A stretch of 64,000 bases of DNA. Source: Thalassospiraceae bacterium LMO-JJ14 (GTDB taxonomy: Bacteria; Pseudomonadota; Alphaproteobacteria; Rhodospirillales; Casp-alpha2). The notes below the pieces were generated by a model. The model did no database searches, had not been told where the DNA came from, and saw only the letters and a program-made list of their open reading frames with translations. The stretch covers positions 62,001 through 126,000 of the forward strand of contig CP134604.1 in assembly GCA_021555105.2 (NCBI GenBank), read 5' to 3'. The translations under genes and the position numbers were made by a program. Positions 34,991 to 43,035 of the stretch are shown here, piece after piece; the first letter of the stretch is position 1, and every line of letters starts with the position of its first letter.

Positions 34991-35779
34991 TCACCCGCCT
35001 TTAGCTCTTTGCTTCTTGCGCACATCGGCGATGGCATCAACAAACGTCGACATGTCCACCGCACCCCGTATAACCGTATCTCCGATGACGAATGCGGGGG
35101 TCCCGGTAATTTTCAGCGCATCGGCCAGGTCGAAGTTCATGGCGATGATTTCATTCGCTCGGTCTTTTCCGCTCTTTATATCGGCTTCAACAGTTTCCGG
35201 GTCGAGACCGACGTCCTCGGCGATAAACAGTACCCGTTCCTCCGTCAACGCGCCGCGGGCCTCCATAAGGGCATTGTGGAACGGCAAATATTTCTCGCCC
35301 GGCAGTGATGCGATCGCTGCGCGCGCAGCATAAACGGAAGGTGGACCAAGGATCGGGAACTCTTTGTAGACCAACCTGATATTTCCGTCGTCCTGGAGCA
35401 GCTTCTTAACGACCGGATGTACACGTTTGCAGTAACCGCACCGATAATCAAAGAATTCGACCATCGTCACATCGCCTTCGGGGTTGCCGGCGACATATGA
35501 GTTCGGGTCGTTCAACAACTCCTCGCTGCGGTCGCGAATGATCTCTACGACCCGCTGCTCCTTTTCGGACTCTTGCCGTGCCTGATGTTCCTGAACGGAG
35601 CGCAGGATCGTCTCTGGCGACTTCATGATGTAGTCGCGGATGATCTGTTTGATCGCTTGCGTCTCTTCGTTACTGAAAACAGTGTCATGGGAAGTCGCCA
35701 ACACCGGCGACGCTACGAGAAGAAGTAGCGCACATGCGAATACTGTAGTGAACGCAAACCGGGTTATAAGGCCATGCAT
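34991..35779 (-). CDS. DsbA-family periplasmic thiol oxidoreductase
   Basis: A 262-residue protein with a signal peptide (AFTTVFACALLLLVASPVLA). An N-terminal helical region of about 70 residues (QAIKQIIRDYIMKSPETILRSVQEHQ) precedes a thioredoxin fold with active site DYRCGYCK (Cys114, Cys117) and the cis-Pro region ITGTPAFVIGD. This layout matches the Com1/ScsC-like DsbA group, trimeric copper-linked disulfide isomerases in some species. A MerR-type promoter lies immediately upstream, which ties it to the copper response. Confidence 0.88.
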   Translation of the reverse strand: MHGLITRFAFTTVFACALLLLVASPVLATSHDTVFSNEETQAIKQIIRDYIMKSPETILRSVQEHQARQESEKEQRVVEIIRDRSEELLNDPNSYVAGNPEGDVTMVEFFDYRCGYCKRVHPVVKKLLQDDGNIRLVYKEFPILGPPSVYAARAAIASLPGEKYLPFHNALMEARGALTEERVLFIAEDVGLDPETVEADIKSGKDRANEIIAMNFDLADALKITGTPAFVIGDTVIRGAVDMSTFVDAIADVRKKQRAKGG

Positions 35780-35822
35780 GTTGCCGTTTCCACTCCGATC
35801 ATGGGCTTTTCAGACTTTCGCC

Positions 35823-35853
35823 CTTTTAAGGCTGCCAGTGACAGGAAGGTCAA
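35823..35853 (-). promoter_or_regulatory. MerR/CueR-type promoter of the DsbA-like gene
   Basis: On the minus strand TTGACC is followed by exactly 19 nt (beginning TTCCTGTCACTGG) and TAAAAG. The dyad CCTTCC-N7-GGCAGC resembles the CueR operator. It sits 44 bp upstream of the DsbA-like ATG and shares TTGACCTTCC and the spacer length with the promoter before the copper ATPase. Confidence 0.65.
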
Positions 35854-36300
35854 ATGATCTCTGTGATTATGTGAATCGGCCCCCGGAGCGTATCATGAAA
35901 ACCTGCGTGCATCCCGGGAAAGGGGTGACGATATGGATGGAGCATTCAGGTATTCGGCAATTTTCGTTCCCGCCTCGTCGATCACGATGGCGGGCACCAG
36001 TTTGCGCACGCACTATCCCATGGCTAATCTGAACATATCCCCGAAATATCTCAGGCAAACGGTGGCCTCTCAGTCAATACGGACACCATGTACCACCTGG
36101 CGATTCCGAATAAGTGCCGGACTATCGAGGACAGCCGAGTTGAGCCGGCTGTTTGCCGTGTCATCGTTGTATGCGGTCGTTGCCACATGTCGGACCGGGG
36201 CCGCGAACTCCCCTGAAAACATTGAACGTTGCTTTCCCATGCAGACAGGGAATTTTCTTCGGACGTCCCAGGACGTCCGGCACGGTCGGTCAGGTCAGTG
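35854..36300. other. 447-bp stretch without a convincing gene
   Basis: No frame here has both a start with ribosome site and family similarity. A minus-strand stretch around 35,910-35,995 reads KLVPAIVIDEAGTKIAEYLN and looks coding-like, but it lacks a usable start and is closed by a stop upstream, so it may be a remnant of an unidentified gene. A second minus-strand stretch near 36,080-36,220 is also open without identity. Confidence 0.4.
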
Positions 36301-36342
36301 CGGCCCGGCACAGGCAATCCAAGATGGACCTGTGCCGGGCCG
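36301..36342. terminator. 14-bp perfect hairpin after copB
   Basis: Arms CGGCCCGGCACAGG and CCTGTGCCGGGCCG pair perfectly around a 14-nt loop, five bases beyond the stop of copB on the minus strand. No T-tract follows, so it may act as a Rho-dependent or mRNA-protecting 3' end rather than a classical intrinsic terminator. Confidence 0.6.
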
Positions 36343-36347
36343 GGCGA

Positions 36348-37052
36348 CTAAAACTGGAGCCGCACGCCCGTGACAAACCAAAGGGCATCACCCTCTTTGC
36401 CTTCGGCAATCTTGATGTCCTTTGTTTCACCATAGTACCGCTCGTAATGCACGCCCACGTAAGGTGCGAACGAGCGATCGACGAGGTCATAGCTCAACCG
36501 CATGCCGATTTCGGTCTTCGGGCCCCAGGCTCCAATCTCGATTTCCCGATCGTCGTTAAACGGCAAATCGATCTCAATACTCGGAGTCAGAATCAATCGG
36601 TTGGTAATCAACGCCTCGTACTCTGCGTTGAACCGAAATGACGGATGGTCCGACATATAGAGGTCGGCATCGAGCTCAAACCATTGTGGTGCGAGTCCCT
36701 TGATGCCAACCACGCCATGCACACGGTTCGGCCCTTCTGGTGTATCGAAGCGGATGCCCGCCGCGACGTCGAAGAAATCCGAGATCGGCATCTGCAACCG
36801 CGCTTGCGTTTCCATGGTTTCTAGGGCGTCCCCGTCCGTCTCGAACTCACCTTCGTTCCGCACCACGAACTTCAATTCGTCCGTGCCGACGACGGCGTCG
36901 CCATCCCACGCAAGAACGTCAGTCCCGTTGTCACCGGTCCGAACTTCCAGTTGCTCGACCTTCACGCCCCAGACAAGCTCTTCCGCCTGACCGGCAGACG
37001 ACGCCAGGGCCCCGAGCGCAAAGACGACGGCGATGAATTTTCTTTTCATCAT
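36348..37052 (-). CDS. copB: Outer-membrane copper resistance protein CopB
   Basis: A 234-residue protein with a signal peptide (FIAVVFALGALASSAGQAEE) and a beta-barrel of alternating strands ending in WFVTGVRLQF with a terminal Phe, the outer-membrane insertion signal. The internal segments VWGVKVEQLEVRTGDNG, MPISDFFDVAAGIRFDT and PYVGVHYERYYGETKDI match the CopB/PcoB family. It lacks the long Met/His-rich N-terminal region of some CopB proteins; here that role may be covered by CopA and the Met-rich protein. It follows copA by 3 bp. Confidence 0.9.
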   Translation of the reverse strand: MMKRKFIAVVFALGALASSAGQAEELVWGVKVEQLEVRTGDNGTDVLAWDGDAVVGTDELKFVVRNEGEFETDGDALETMETQARLQMPISDFFDVAAGIRFDTPEGPNRVHGVVGIKGLAPQWFELDADLYMSDHPSFRFNAEYEALITNRLILTPSIEIDLPFNDDREIEIGAWGPKTEIGMRLSYDLVDRSFAPYVGVHYERYYGETKDIKIAEGKEGDALWFVTGVRLQF

Positions 37053-37055
37053 CCC

Positions 37056-38825
37056 TCAGCCCCCCGTTGCCGGAGAGGCGGCTGCGGCGTTCGGTCCGCC
37101 TTCGACCACGACCTTGCGGAACATGCCACTGTCAGCGTGATACGACAGGTGACAATGGAACGCCCACTGGCCGGGGGCATCGACTTCTGTCTCGGTATAA
37201 ACAGTCGTTCCCGGCGCAACACTTATCGTGTGCTTGACCGGATTCCATTTGCCGTTCCCGTTGTCCAGTATTGACCACATGCCGTGCAGATGCATGGGAT
37301 GGGTCATCATGGTCTCGTTAACGAACTTGAAGCGAACGCGTTCTCCGTATTGAAGCCGCAGCGGTTCTGCGTCTTTGTACTTCACGCCGTTGATGGACCA
37401 GATATAGCGTTCCATATTGCCGGTCAGGCGCAGCTCTATTTCGCGCGTGGCTTCTCGTTCAACGTACAGTGGTTTCTGTGCTTTCAGGTCGCCGTATGAC
37501 AAAAACTTTTTGCCATTGGCGGCACTCGGCAGCAGCCCGCTTCCCGCAGCGTAAAAAGAATCAGCTTTCTTCGCAGCACCGGCCATTCTGCTGTGGTCCA
37601 TGCCTGGCATGTTGCCTTGGGCCATACCGGACATCTTGCTGTGGTCCATGCCTGGCATGTTGCCTTGGGCCATACCGGACATCTTGCTGTGGTCCATACC
37701 GGACACCTTGCCTTGGGCCATACCGGACATGTTGCTGTGGTCCATACCGGACATGTTGCCATGATCCATGCCCATATCGGCCATGGTCAGTCGGGGGTCT
37801 TTACGAAGCTCGGGAATTTCAGCGGCCATGCCGTCGCGCGGCGCCAAAGTTCCCCGTACGCCCGCGGTCCGTCCCATCGATTCGGCAAACACCGCATACG
37901 CCCTGTCTTCGGTGGGCTGGACGATAACGTCATATGTTTCGGCAACTGCAATTCGGAACTCGCCCACGGCAACCGGCTGCACGTTGTTTCCGTCAGCCTG
38001 CACCACGGTCATTTCGAGACCCGGGATGCGAATATCGAAATAGGTCATCGCAGACGAGTTGATGAACCGCAGCCGGATACGTTCTCCCGGTTTGAATTGA
38101 CCAGTCCAGTTCTGTATTGACGACCAGCCGTTGATAAGAGGTGTGAAGCCCTGCATGTCCTCGATGTCATTCGGCATCATACGCATGTCGCCCCACATCA
38201 TTCGGTTGTCGAATGCCGCGCTGAGCCCCTTTTCCCGGGCTTCGGAGAAAAAATCGAAAATCGTCTGCCGTTTGCGATTGTAGTAATCGGCAGACATCTT
38301 GAGGTTTCGCATGATGCGGCTGCCTGCGTGCGGATGCGCATCCGTCAACTGAACCACGTATTCTCTGTCATAACGAAACGGCTCGCGTTTTTTCGGTTCT
38401 ATAACGATCGCTCCGAATGCGCCGTCGGGCTCCTGAAACCGTGAATGGCTGTGAAACCAGTAGGTGCCGTTTTGTACGATCGGAAAACGGTAGGTAAAGA
38501 TTTCGCCGGGCGCGATGCCCGCATAACTGATCCCCGGCACCCCGTCTTGATCATACGGGAGGATCAAACCATGCCAGTGAATGGATGTCTGTTCGGAGAG
38601 ATTGTTCTTTACGCGGATGACGACATCCTCTCCTTCCTTGAACTTGAGCACCGGCCCCGGCGAAGCACCGTTGTAGCCGATACCCTGTCGGGTGAATTTA
38701 CCGGTATCGATTTGCACCGGATCGACGGTCAGCGAGTATTCGCCAGCCATAGCGGATACGCCGCCCACCAAGAGGGCGAGCGCACCGCCAGTCACACCTG
38801 CACGCAGCAGAAAGCGAAAAGACAT
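37056..38825 (-). CDS. copA: Periplasmic multicopper oxidase CopA
   Basis: A 589-residue three-cupredoxin-domain oxidase. Copper ligands are visible in SIHWHGLILP and YWFHSHSRFQEPDG near the N-terminus, and in THPMHLHGMW and WAFHCHLSYHADSGM near the C-terminus (type 1, 2 and 3 sites). Between domains 2 and 3 a Met/His-rich insert repeats MDHSKMSGMAQG, a Cu(I)-binding region. Family members oxidise Cu(I) to less toxic Cu(II) in the periplasm. The usual twin-arginine signal is not apparent: the N-terminus reads MSFRFLLRAGVTGGALALLV. Either export differs, or the true start lies elsewhere. It forms an operon with copB. Confidence 0.93.
   Translation of the reverse strand: MSFRFLLRAGVTGGALALLVGGVSAMAGEYSLTVDPVQIDTGKFTRQGIGYNGASPGPVLKFKEGEDVVIRVKNNLSEQTSIHWHGLILPYDQDGVPGISYAGIAPGEIFTYRFPIVQNGTYWFHSHSRFQEPDGAFGAIVIEPKKREPFRYDREYVVQLTDAHPHAGSRIMRNLKMSADYYNRKRQTIFDFFSEAREKGLSAAFDNRMMWGDMRMMPNDIEDMQGFTPLINGWSSIQNWTGQFKPGERIRLRFINSSAMTYFDIRIPGLEMTVVQADGNNVQPVAVGEFRIAVAETYDVIVQPTEDRAYAVFAESMGRTAGVRGTLAPRDGMAAEIPELRKDPRLTMADMGMDHGNMSGMDHSNMSGMAQGKVSGMDHSKMSGMAQGNMPGMDHSKMSGMAQGNMPGMDHSRMAGAAKKADSFYAAGSGLLPSAANGKKFLSYGDLKAQKPLYVEREATREIELRLTGNMERYIWSINGVKYKDAEPLRLQYGERVRFKFVNETMMTHPMHLHGMWSILDNGNGKWNPVKHTISVAPGTTVYTETEVDAPGQWAFHCHLSYHADSGMFRKVVVEGGPNAAAASPATGG
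37591..37770. repeat. 48-bp tandem repeats in the CopA Met-rich insert
   Basis: Two identical 48-bp units (37591-37638 and 37639-37686), a diverged third and a partial fourth run in tandem, each full unit encoding 16 residues of the MDHSKMSGMAQGNMPG type. Identity of the first two units suggests recent duplication. Confidence 0.85.
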
Positions 38826-38905
38826 TATTGATTTTCCTTGTTGAAGCCTTGATGAACCTTGCCGCGAGCACGGCCCGCGGCAGATCGTGTCTCAATAACA
38901 ACGTG

Positions 38906-39451
38906 TCAGCGGGAGAGTTTTACCTGCCCAACCATCCCGGACTCGTAATGTCCTGGAACATTGCAGGCGAACTCCAGATCGGCACGTTCCGGAAATCTCC
39001 AAATCATCTCGCCGCTTTTCCCGGGCTCCAACAGTACGCTGTTAGGGTCGTCATGCATGCCGTGCCCCATTGAGGCCTGCATTTTTTTGGCCGCATCACG
39101 GTCGATCTTGTCCGCCAGAAGCACGCCTTGCTCCACCATCATCATCATTTCCGGCCCGTGAGCCTTGTGCATATCAGCGGTCGCAATGTTGAACTCGTGG
39201 ACGAACTCGCCTGCGTTCTTGATGATGAAACGAACCGTCTCGCCTTCCTTTACCGATATATTCTCCGGTTCGTAGTAGTTGTCGTGCATGGTAATTTCGA
39301 TTGTCCGCGCGGCTTCGCTGACCTTGCCCGGCGCGCCGATCCTTGTAGCTTTGCCGTGACCGGGATCGGCCAGGGCTGCGGATGAAGTGGCGCCAATAAT
39401 GGCGCTGAGGGTAATGGAATAGATCGCCTTGGCGATGAACTTGGAGGTCAT
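38906..39451 (-). CDS. Cupredoxin-domain periplasmic copper protein (CopI-like)
   Basis: A 181-residue protein with a signal peptide (YSITLSAIIGATSSAALADPGHG). The single cupredoxin domain has VRFIIKNAGEFVHEFNIAT with the first copper His, and LEFACNVPGHYESGMVGQVKL with the Cys-His-Met ligands of a type 1 site. An intervening His/Met-rich loop (HKAHGPEMMMMVEQG, SMGHGMHDD) matches CopI-type proteins of copper tolerance. The ATG is chosen for its AAGGA upstream and direct entry into the signal sequence. It precedes copA by 80 bp. Confidence 0.88.
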   Translation of the reverse strand: MTSKFIAKAIYSITLSAIIGATSSAALADPGHGKATRIGAPGKVSEAARTIEITMHDNYYEPENISVKEGETVRFIIKNAGEFVHEFNIATADMHKAHGPEMMMMVEQGVLLADKIDRDAAKKMQASMGHGMHDDPNSVLLEPGKSGEMIWRFPERADLEFACNVPGHYESGMVGQVKLSR

Positions 39452-39540
39452 ATGTGTAATCCTTCGAATCTGTGCATAAGAATAGCCGCGTGCAAGGCGC
39501 GTAAGCCGTTGCACGTCGGGAAGACATTTATTCTTGCTGT

Positions 39541-39882
39541 TCAGGTTCGAGGGGGTGGCGTTTCCTGCTCCGGCATCAGCCTGGATCTGACATCGTCCTG
39601 ATGAACGAATACAAGTCGCTCGGATGAAAGCAGGACCAACTCATCCGCGGCAGCACGATGGTCCGCAGGCGCTACGCAATGAGCGAGCGCAACAGAACAA
39701 GCATCATCGGAATGTTCATTGATATGTTTGGAAACACTATCGCTCGCGTCATTCGCGTGTTCGTCCATGCCAAGCCCTTGGGCGGCTTGACCGGCATGGC
39801 CGACCTTCCCCATCGCGTGGTGAGCCATTAACGGGTTCACGACAAGGAACAGCGACAATAAAATGACGGTAAAATTTTTCAT
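39541..39882 (-). CDS. His-rich secreted protein of unknown function
   Basis: A 113-residue protein with a signal peptide (FTVILLSLFLVVNPLMAHHA) and a small mature part containing several His residues, two Cys (SDDACSVALAHCVAP) and an Asp/Glu-rich middle. It resembles short periplasmic proteins seen upstream of cupredoxin and copA genes but I cannot name a family. It is first in the leftward string with cupredoxin, copA and copB, which suggests a copper-binding role. Confidence 0.6.
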   Translation of the reverse strand: MKNFTVILLSLFLVVNPLMAHHAMGKVGHAGQAAQGLGMDEHANDASDSVSKHINEHSDDACSVALAHCVAPADHRAAADELVLLSSERLVFVHQDDVRSRLMPEQETPPPRT

Positions 39883-39996
39883 TCACTGACTACTTCGCTT
39901 AAACCGTTCTGCCAGTCAAGCACCAACCGAGTGATTGACCTTGCCCACAACTTTGGACCTGCCCGAGGCCGAATTTCCCGTTGTCCCTATCAAAAA

Positions 39997-40908
39997 CTAT
40001 GTCCGGACGTAGGCGTGGTGAAGGCCGCCAAGCTGTGGCAGCGCTGATATCGAGCCGACGGCCTGGACGGCGCGACCCAGGGGAGTGTCCTTGTCCAAAC
40101 CGAGATGCGTGCGATAGCCGTTGTAGTAATCGGCGTACCGATGCAGCAGTGATCGCAAGTGACGCTCGTTTAGCGTGATGACATGATCCAGCAAGTCCCG
40201 GCGAATTGAACCAATAACACGCTCGACATAAGCGTTTTGCCATGGTGAACGCGGTGCCGTCGGTCGATCCCTGATCCCCATCGCGGACAGACGATTGACG
40301 TAGACTTGGCCGTAGGACGCGTCCCGATCTCGGATTAAGTATCGAGGCGCTTCATCCCAAGGGAAGGCTTCAACGACCTGCCGCGCGATCCATTCGGCCG
40401 TCGGATGATATGTCACGTTCACATGAATCATCTTCCGACGGTCGTGATCCAAAATGACGAGCCCAAATAGCAACTTGAATCCGACCGTCGGCACGACGAA
40501 TAAATCAATCGCAGCGATACCGTCGGTATGGTTCCGAGGGAAAGTCCGCCAGCCTTGAGATGGCGGGCAGCGGCGCTTCATCATGTACTTGGCGACCGTC
40601 GATTGCGACACGTCGATGCCGAGTTTGAGCAATTCCCCATGAATGCGCGGCGCGCCCCAGAGCAGGTTATCGATGCTCATTTCTTGGATCAGATTCCTTA
40701 TCTCCGCTGGCACTTTCGGCCGCCCGACCACGCGACTGCTCTTCATCTTCCAGAACAAACGAAATCCGGCCCGGTGCCAGCGAATCACGGTATCTGGCTT
40801 CACGATCAGCATGTTCACGAGCGCGCGCGGATTGACCTTGTAGATAGCCGAAAAGAACAGGCGGTCCCACGACGTGAGCTTCGGCCGGGCGGGAAGTTGC
40901 CGCTGCAA
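39997..40908 (-). CDS. rve-type DDE transposase, N-terminus uncertain
   Basis: A 303-residue integrase-core transposase. The DDE residues appear in AAIDLFVVPT, LIRDRDASYG and AYVERVIGSIRRD, and the protein ends in the AVQAVGSISALPQLGGLHHAYVR pattern of a transposase group frequent in alphaproteobacteria (IS3/IS481-like). The listed start is TTG. The same frame stays open about 90 bp further upstream, encoding the expected family segment VDVVALRHQVAALQ, but no ATG, GTG or TTG start is visible there. The N-terminal end is thus probably damaged. I could not identify terminal inverted repeats. It lies 240 bp outside the left end of the tRNA island. Confidence 0.8.
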   Translation of the reverse strand: MQRQLPARPKLTSWDRLFFSAIYKVNPRALVNMLIVKPDTVIRWHRAGFRLFWKMKSSRVVGRPKVPAEIRNLIQEMSIDNLLWGAPRIHGELLKLGIDVSQSTVAKYMMKRRCPPSQGWRTFPRNHTDGIAAIDLFVVPTVGFKLLFGLVILDHDRRKMIHVNVTYHPTAEWIARQVVEAFPWDEAPRYLIRDRDASYGQVYVNRLSAMGIRDRPTAPRSPWQNAYVERVIGSIRRDLLDHVITLNERHLRSLLHRYADYYNGYRTHLGLDKDTPLGRAVQAVGSISALPQLGGLHHAYVRT

Positions 40909-41144
40909 TGCCGCGACTTGGTGGCGAAGAGCGACAACATCAACCTCCGTTGCCGGTCCATGAATGAGCCGACGGAGAAAACATCAAACGATCGGATGAA
41001 CAACGTCGAGCATCACAAGGCAATCGTCACCGGATCGACCACTCGGTCAAGTCTGGTTCAATGGATAGGATTTTTGGCAGGGGCAGAACCGTTGATTGCT
41101 AGAGTTAATAGCCTCAATTGAGGAAACCCATAACCCCTTGAAAA

Positions 41145-41192
41145 GAATGGTGGGCGCGACAGGGATTGAACCTGTGACCCCTGCCGTGTGAA
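41145..41192. repeat. Left attachment site repeat
   Basis: A 48-bp copy, identical to 57624-57671, of the 3' part of tRNA-Val from the T-arm to the anticodon stem. Beyond the repeat the tRNA sequence stops, so this is the displaced fragment and not a functional tRNA. Confidence 0.93.
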
Positions 41193-41324
41193 TGCCCAGT
41201 AAATGTCACGCTCCAACACCCTCTAACACCTAGAGGCACCGAAAACCCGTTTATCTACAATTATTTAAGTTGCCGCCCTTGGTGTTGGGGAATATTCCCA
41301 AGGTGATATTCGGTGTGTTTTCCT

Positions 41325-41345
41325 GCACTTCACGCGCACTTCAGC
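41325..41345. promoter_or_regulatory. Candidate integrase arm site, left end
   Basis: Two GCACTTCA motifs in the same orientation, 11 bp apart. A version differing at a single base lies inside the right end (57539-57559) in the same orientation. It falls between the attachment repeat and the integrase ATG. Confidence 0.6.
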
Positions 41346-41365
41346 GCACGAACAGGAGCGGTAAC

Positions 41366-42589
41366 ATGACTATTAAGATAGATAATAATTTGGTGCGGAG
41401 ACTGGCGCACGAGACACCGGACAAGGTCCGCGAGTTTCGGGACTCGTCTCTTAAAGGCTTCCTTATCCGGCAACAGAAGTCGGGCACCATTGCCTACTTC
41501 GTTTCGATCCATCGAGGCTCGTCCGTAAGGCGACAACGCCGAATCAAGGTAGGTGAGCACCCAATGACCAGTCCAGGCGAGGCAAGGCGCAATGCAGAGA
41601 GAAAAATTGCCGAGGCGCGTCTTGGTCAACTTGCGAATAATGATCGAGTTATGACGTTAGGAGAGTTTTTGGATGAGAAGTACCTTCCGTGGGTGCGTAC
41701 AAATCTCAAGGACCCCGTATCGCAAGAGGCTCAACTACGGCGCAACTTCAACCAGTGGCGGCGGCTCAAACTCGATGAAATTAATCGCGAGCTCATCGAC
41801 AACTGGCGGGGAAAACGCCTGAAGTCTGATGTCTCGCCTAACACGGTCAATCGAAACGTCAACGTGATCCGGGCCGTGCTGAGCAAGGCGGTGGAATGGG
41901 AAGCCCTAAAGTTTCATCCGTTAGGCGGGCTGAAGCCACTGAAGATTGACAAGTATAAGCCAGTTCGAGTTCTGAGCGATGAGGAGCGCGTGCGTCTGTT
42001 CGATATCATGCGTGAGCGCGACGCAGAACTTCGGGCCCGACGGGAGAGCTACAACGAGTGGCGGCGAGTCCGGCATCTAAACCCATACCCTGAACTCACA
42101 TACTACGGCGACCACCTTTCACCGATGGTTCTCACCGCCTATCACACCGGAATGCGGCGGGGCGAAATCCTCTCGCTTAAATGGGCGGACATCGACTTCA
42201 GGAAAGGTGAACTCATTGTCCGAGGCGAAGTATCCAAGACCGCGCAGAGCCGGGTCATTCCGATGAACGATCAACTTCGGGAAGTAATGAATAAATGGCG
42301 ATCCCAATCAGAGCTAGTATCCGAATACGTCTTCCCCGGGCCCGATGGCGGACGCATGGACAAGCTCCGCAACAGTTGGAACTCGCTCCGCAAAAGAGCT
42401 GGCCTCAAAAATTTTCGATTTCATGACTTGCGGGCCGACTTTGCCAGCCGTCTGGTGAATGGGGGCGTCTCGTTACCGATTGCACAACGCCTTCTTGGAC
42501 ACTCGAGCCCGGTGATTACGATGAAGTTTTATACAGCGGTCAGCGATGACAGTTTAAGAAATGCTGTAGCAACTGCGGGAAGCACCTAA
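41366..42589 (+). CDS. Tyrosine recombinase (site-specific integrase)
   Basis: A 407-residue phage-type integrase. An N-terminal arm-binding region (residues 1-90, with FLIRQQKSGTIAYFVSIHRG) is followed by a SAM-like core-binding domain (about 95-185) and a catalytic domain with Arg264 (TGMRRGEIL), Lys291 (SKTAQSR), His353 and Arg356 (FHDLRADFA), His379 (LLGHSSP) and nucleophile Tyr389. The complete RKHRHY set indicates an active enzyme. The ATG has AGGAG upstream; a longer frame exists but would run into the arm-site repeat. It presumably catalyses integration at tRNA-Val. Confidence 0.95.
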   Translation: MTIKIDNNLVRRLAHETPDKVREFRDSSLKGFLIRQQKSGTIAYFVSIHRGSSVRRQRRIKVGEHPMTSPGEARRNAERKIAEARLGQLANNDRVMTLGEFLDEKYLPWVRTNLKDPVSQEAQLRRNFNQWRRLKLDEINRELIDNWRGKRLKSDVSPNTVNRNVNVIRAVLSKAVEWEALKFHPLGGLKPLKIDKYKPVRVLSDEERVRLFDIMRERDAELRARRESYNEWRRVRHLNPYPELTYYGDHLSPMVLTAYHTGMRRGEILSLKWADIDFRKGELIVRGEVSKTAQSRVIPMNDQLREVMNKWRSQSELVSEYVFPGPDGGRMDKLRNSWNSLRKRAGLKNFRFHDLRADFASRLVNGGVSLPIAQRLLGHSSPVITMKFYTAVSDDSLRNAVATAGST

Positions 42590-42591
42590 AG

Positions 42592-42960
42592 TCATTTTTT
42601 ACTCAGGGCCGCAAATACAAGGGCAGTCAGTGCTGCTAATCCAATAAGTGCGATAGCATCATTCCCATTCTTCATGGATTTTGCCGTTTGCACCTGCACG
42701 TCTCTCGCAGCTAATGCATCCGCCGCCTCGTCTGCTTCTGCAATCAATTTGTTTGCGGAAACACCAAACACTTCAGCGACAGACCTCAGTTGCTCCACAT
42801 TTATAACTGAATCTCCACGCTCTATTCTCGACCATGCGGATTGTCCCAAATTCAACTTCGACGCTAACTCTTTTTGTTCCATACCTGATTCTTCACGATG
42901 ATGCGCCAGCACCCGCCCAAGAACAGCAGCATAGGTTGTACCTGGTTTTAAGTTTTCCAT
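42592..42960 (-). CDS. XRE-family HTH protein with C-terminal membrane helix
   Basis: A 122-residue protein. Residues 12-75 form an XRE-type HTH (LAHHREESGMEQKELASKL, NLGQSAWSRIERGDSVINVEQL). A linker of charged helix (AEADEAADALAARDVQVQTAK) leads to a single hydrophobic segment near residues 102-119 (AIALIGLAALTALVFAAL) and a Lys-Lys end. A membrane-tethered XRE regulator is unusual. It is transcribed divergently from the LRAT-like gene across 75 bp, which contains an A/T-rich stretch with two GCATATA motifs and a TATAAT. It converges on the integrase with 2 bp between stops. Confidence 0.85.
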   Translation of the reverse strand: MENLKPGTTYAAVLGRVLAHHREESGMEQKELASKLNLGQSAWSRIERGDSVINVEQLRSVAEVFGVSANKLIAEADEAADALAARDVQVQTAKSMKNGNDAIALIGLAALTALVFAALSKK

Positions 42961-43035
42961 TTACATTATTCCGCATATATGATTATAATGCATATAGTAT
43001 TTTTAAGTCGAAACCATAACAAAGGATATAACGGC

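Noticed and set aside
39934-39965. Third MerR-type promoter (TTGACCTTGCCC) on the plus strand
   Set aside because: It points into the 3' side of the transposase rather than toward a copper gene, and lacks the TTGACCTTCC core and a -10.
41145-41192. Second tRNA-Val gene
   Set aside because: Only the 3' 48 bp match; the D-arm and 5' acceptor strand are missing, so it is an attachment fragment.
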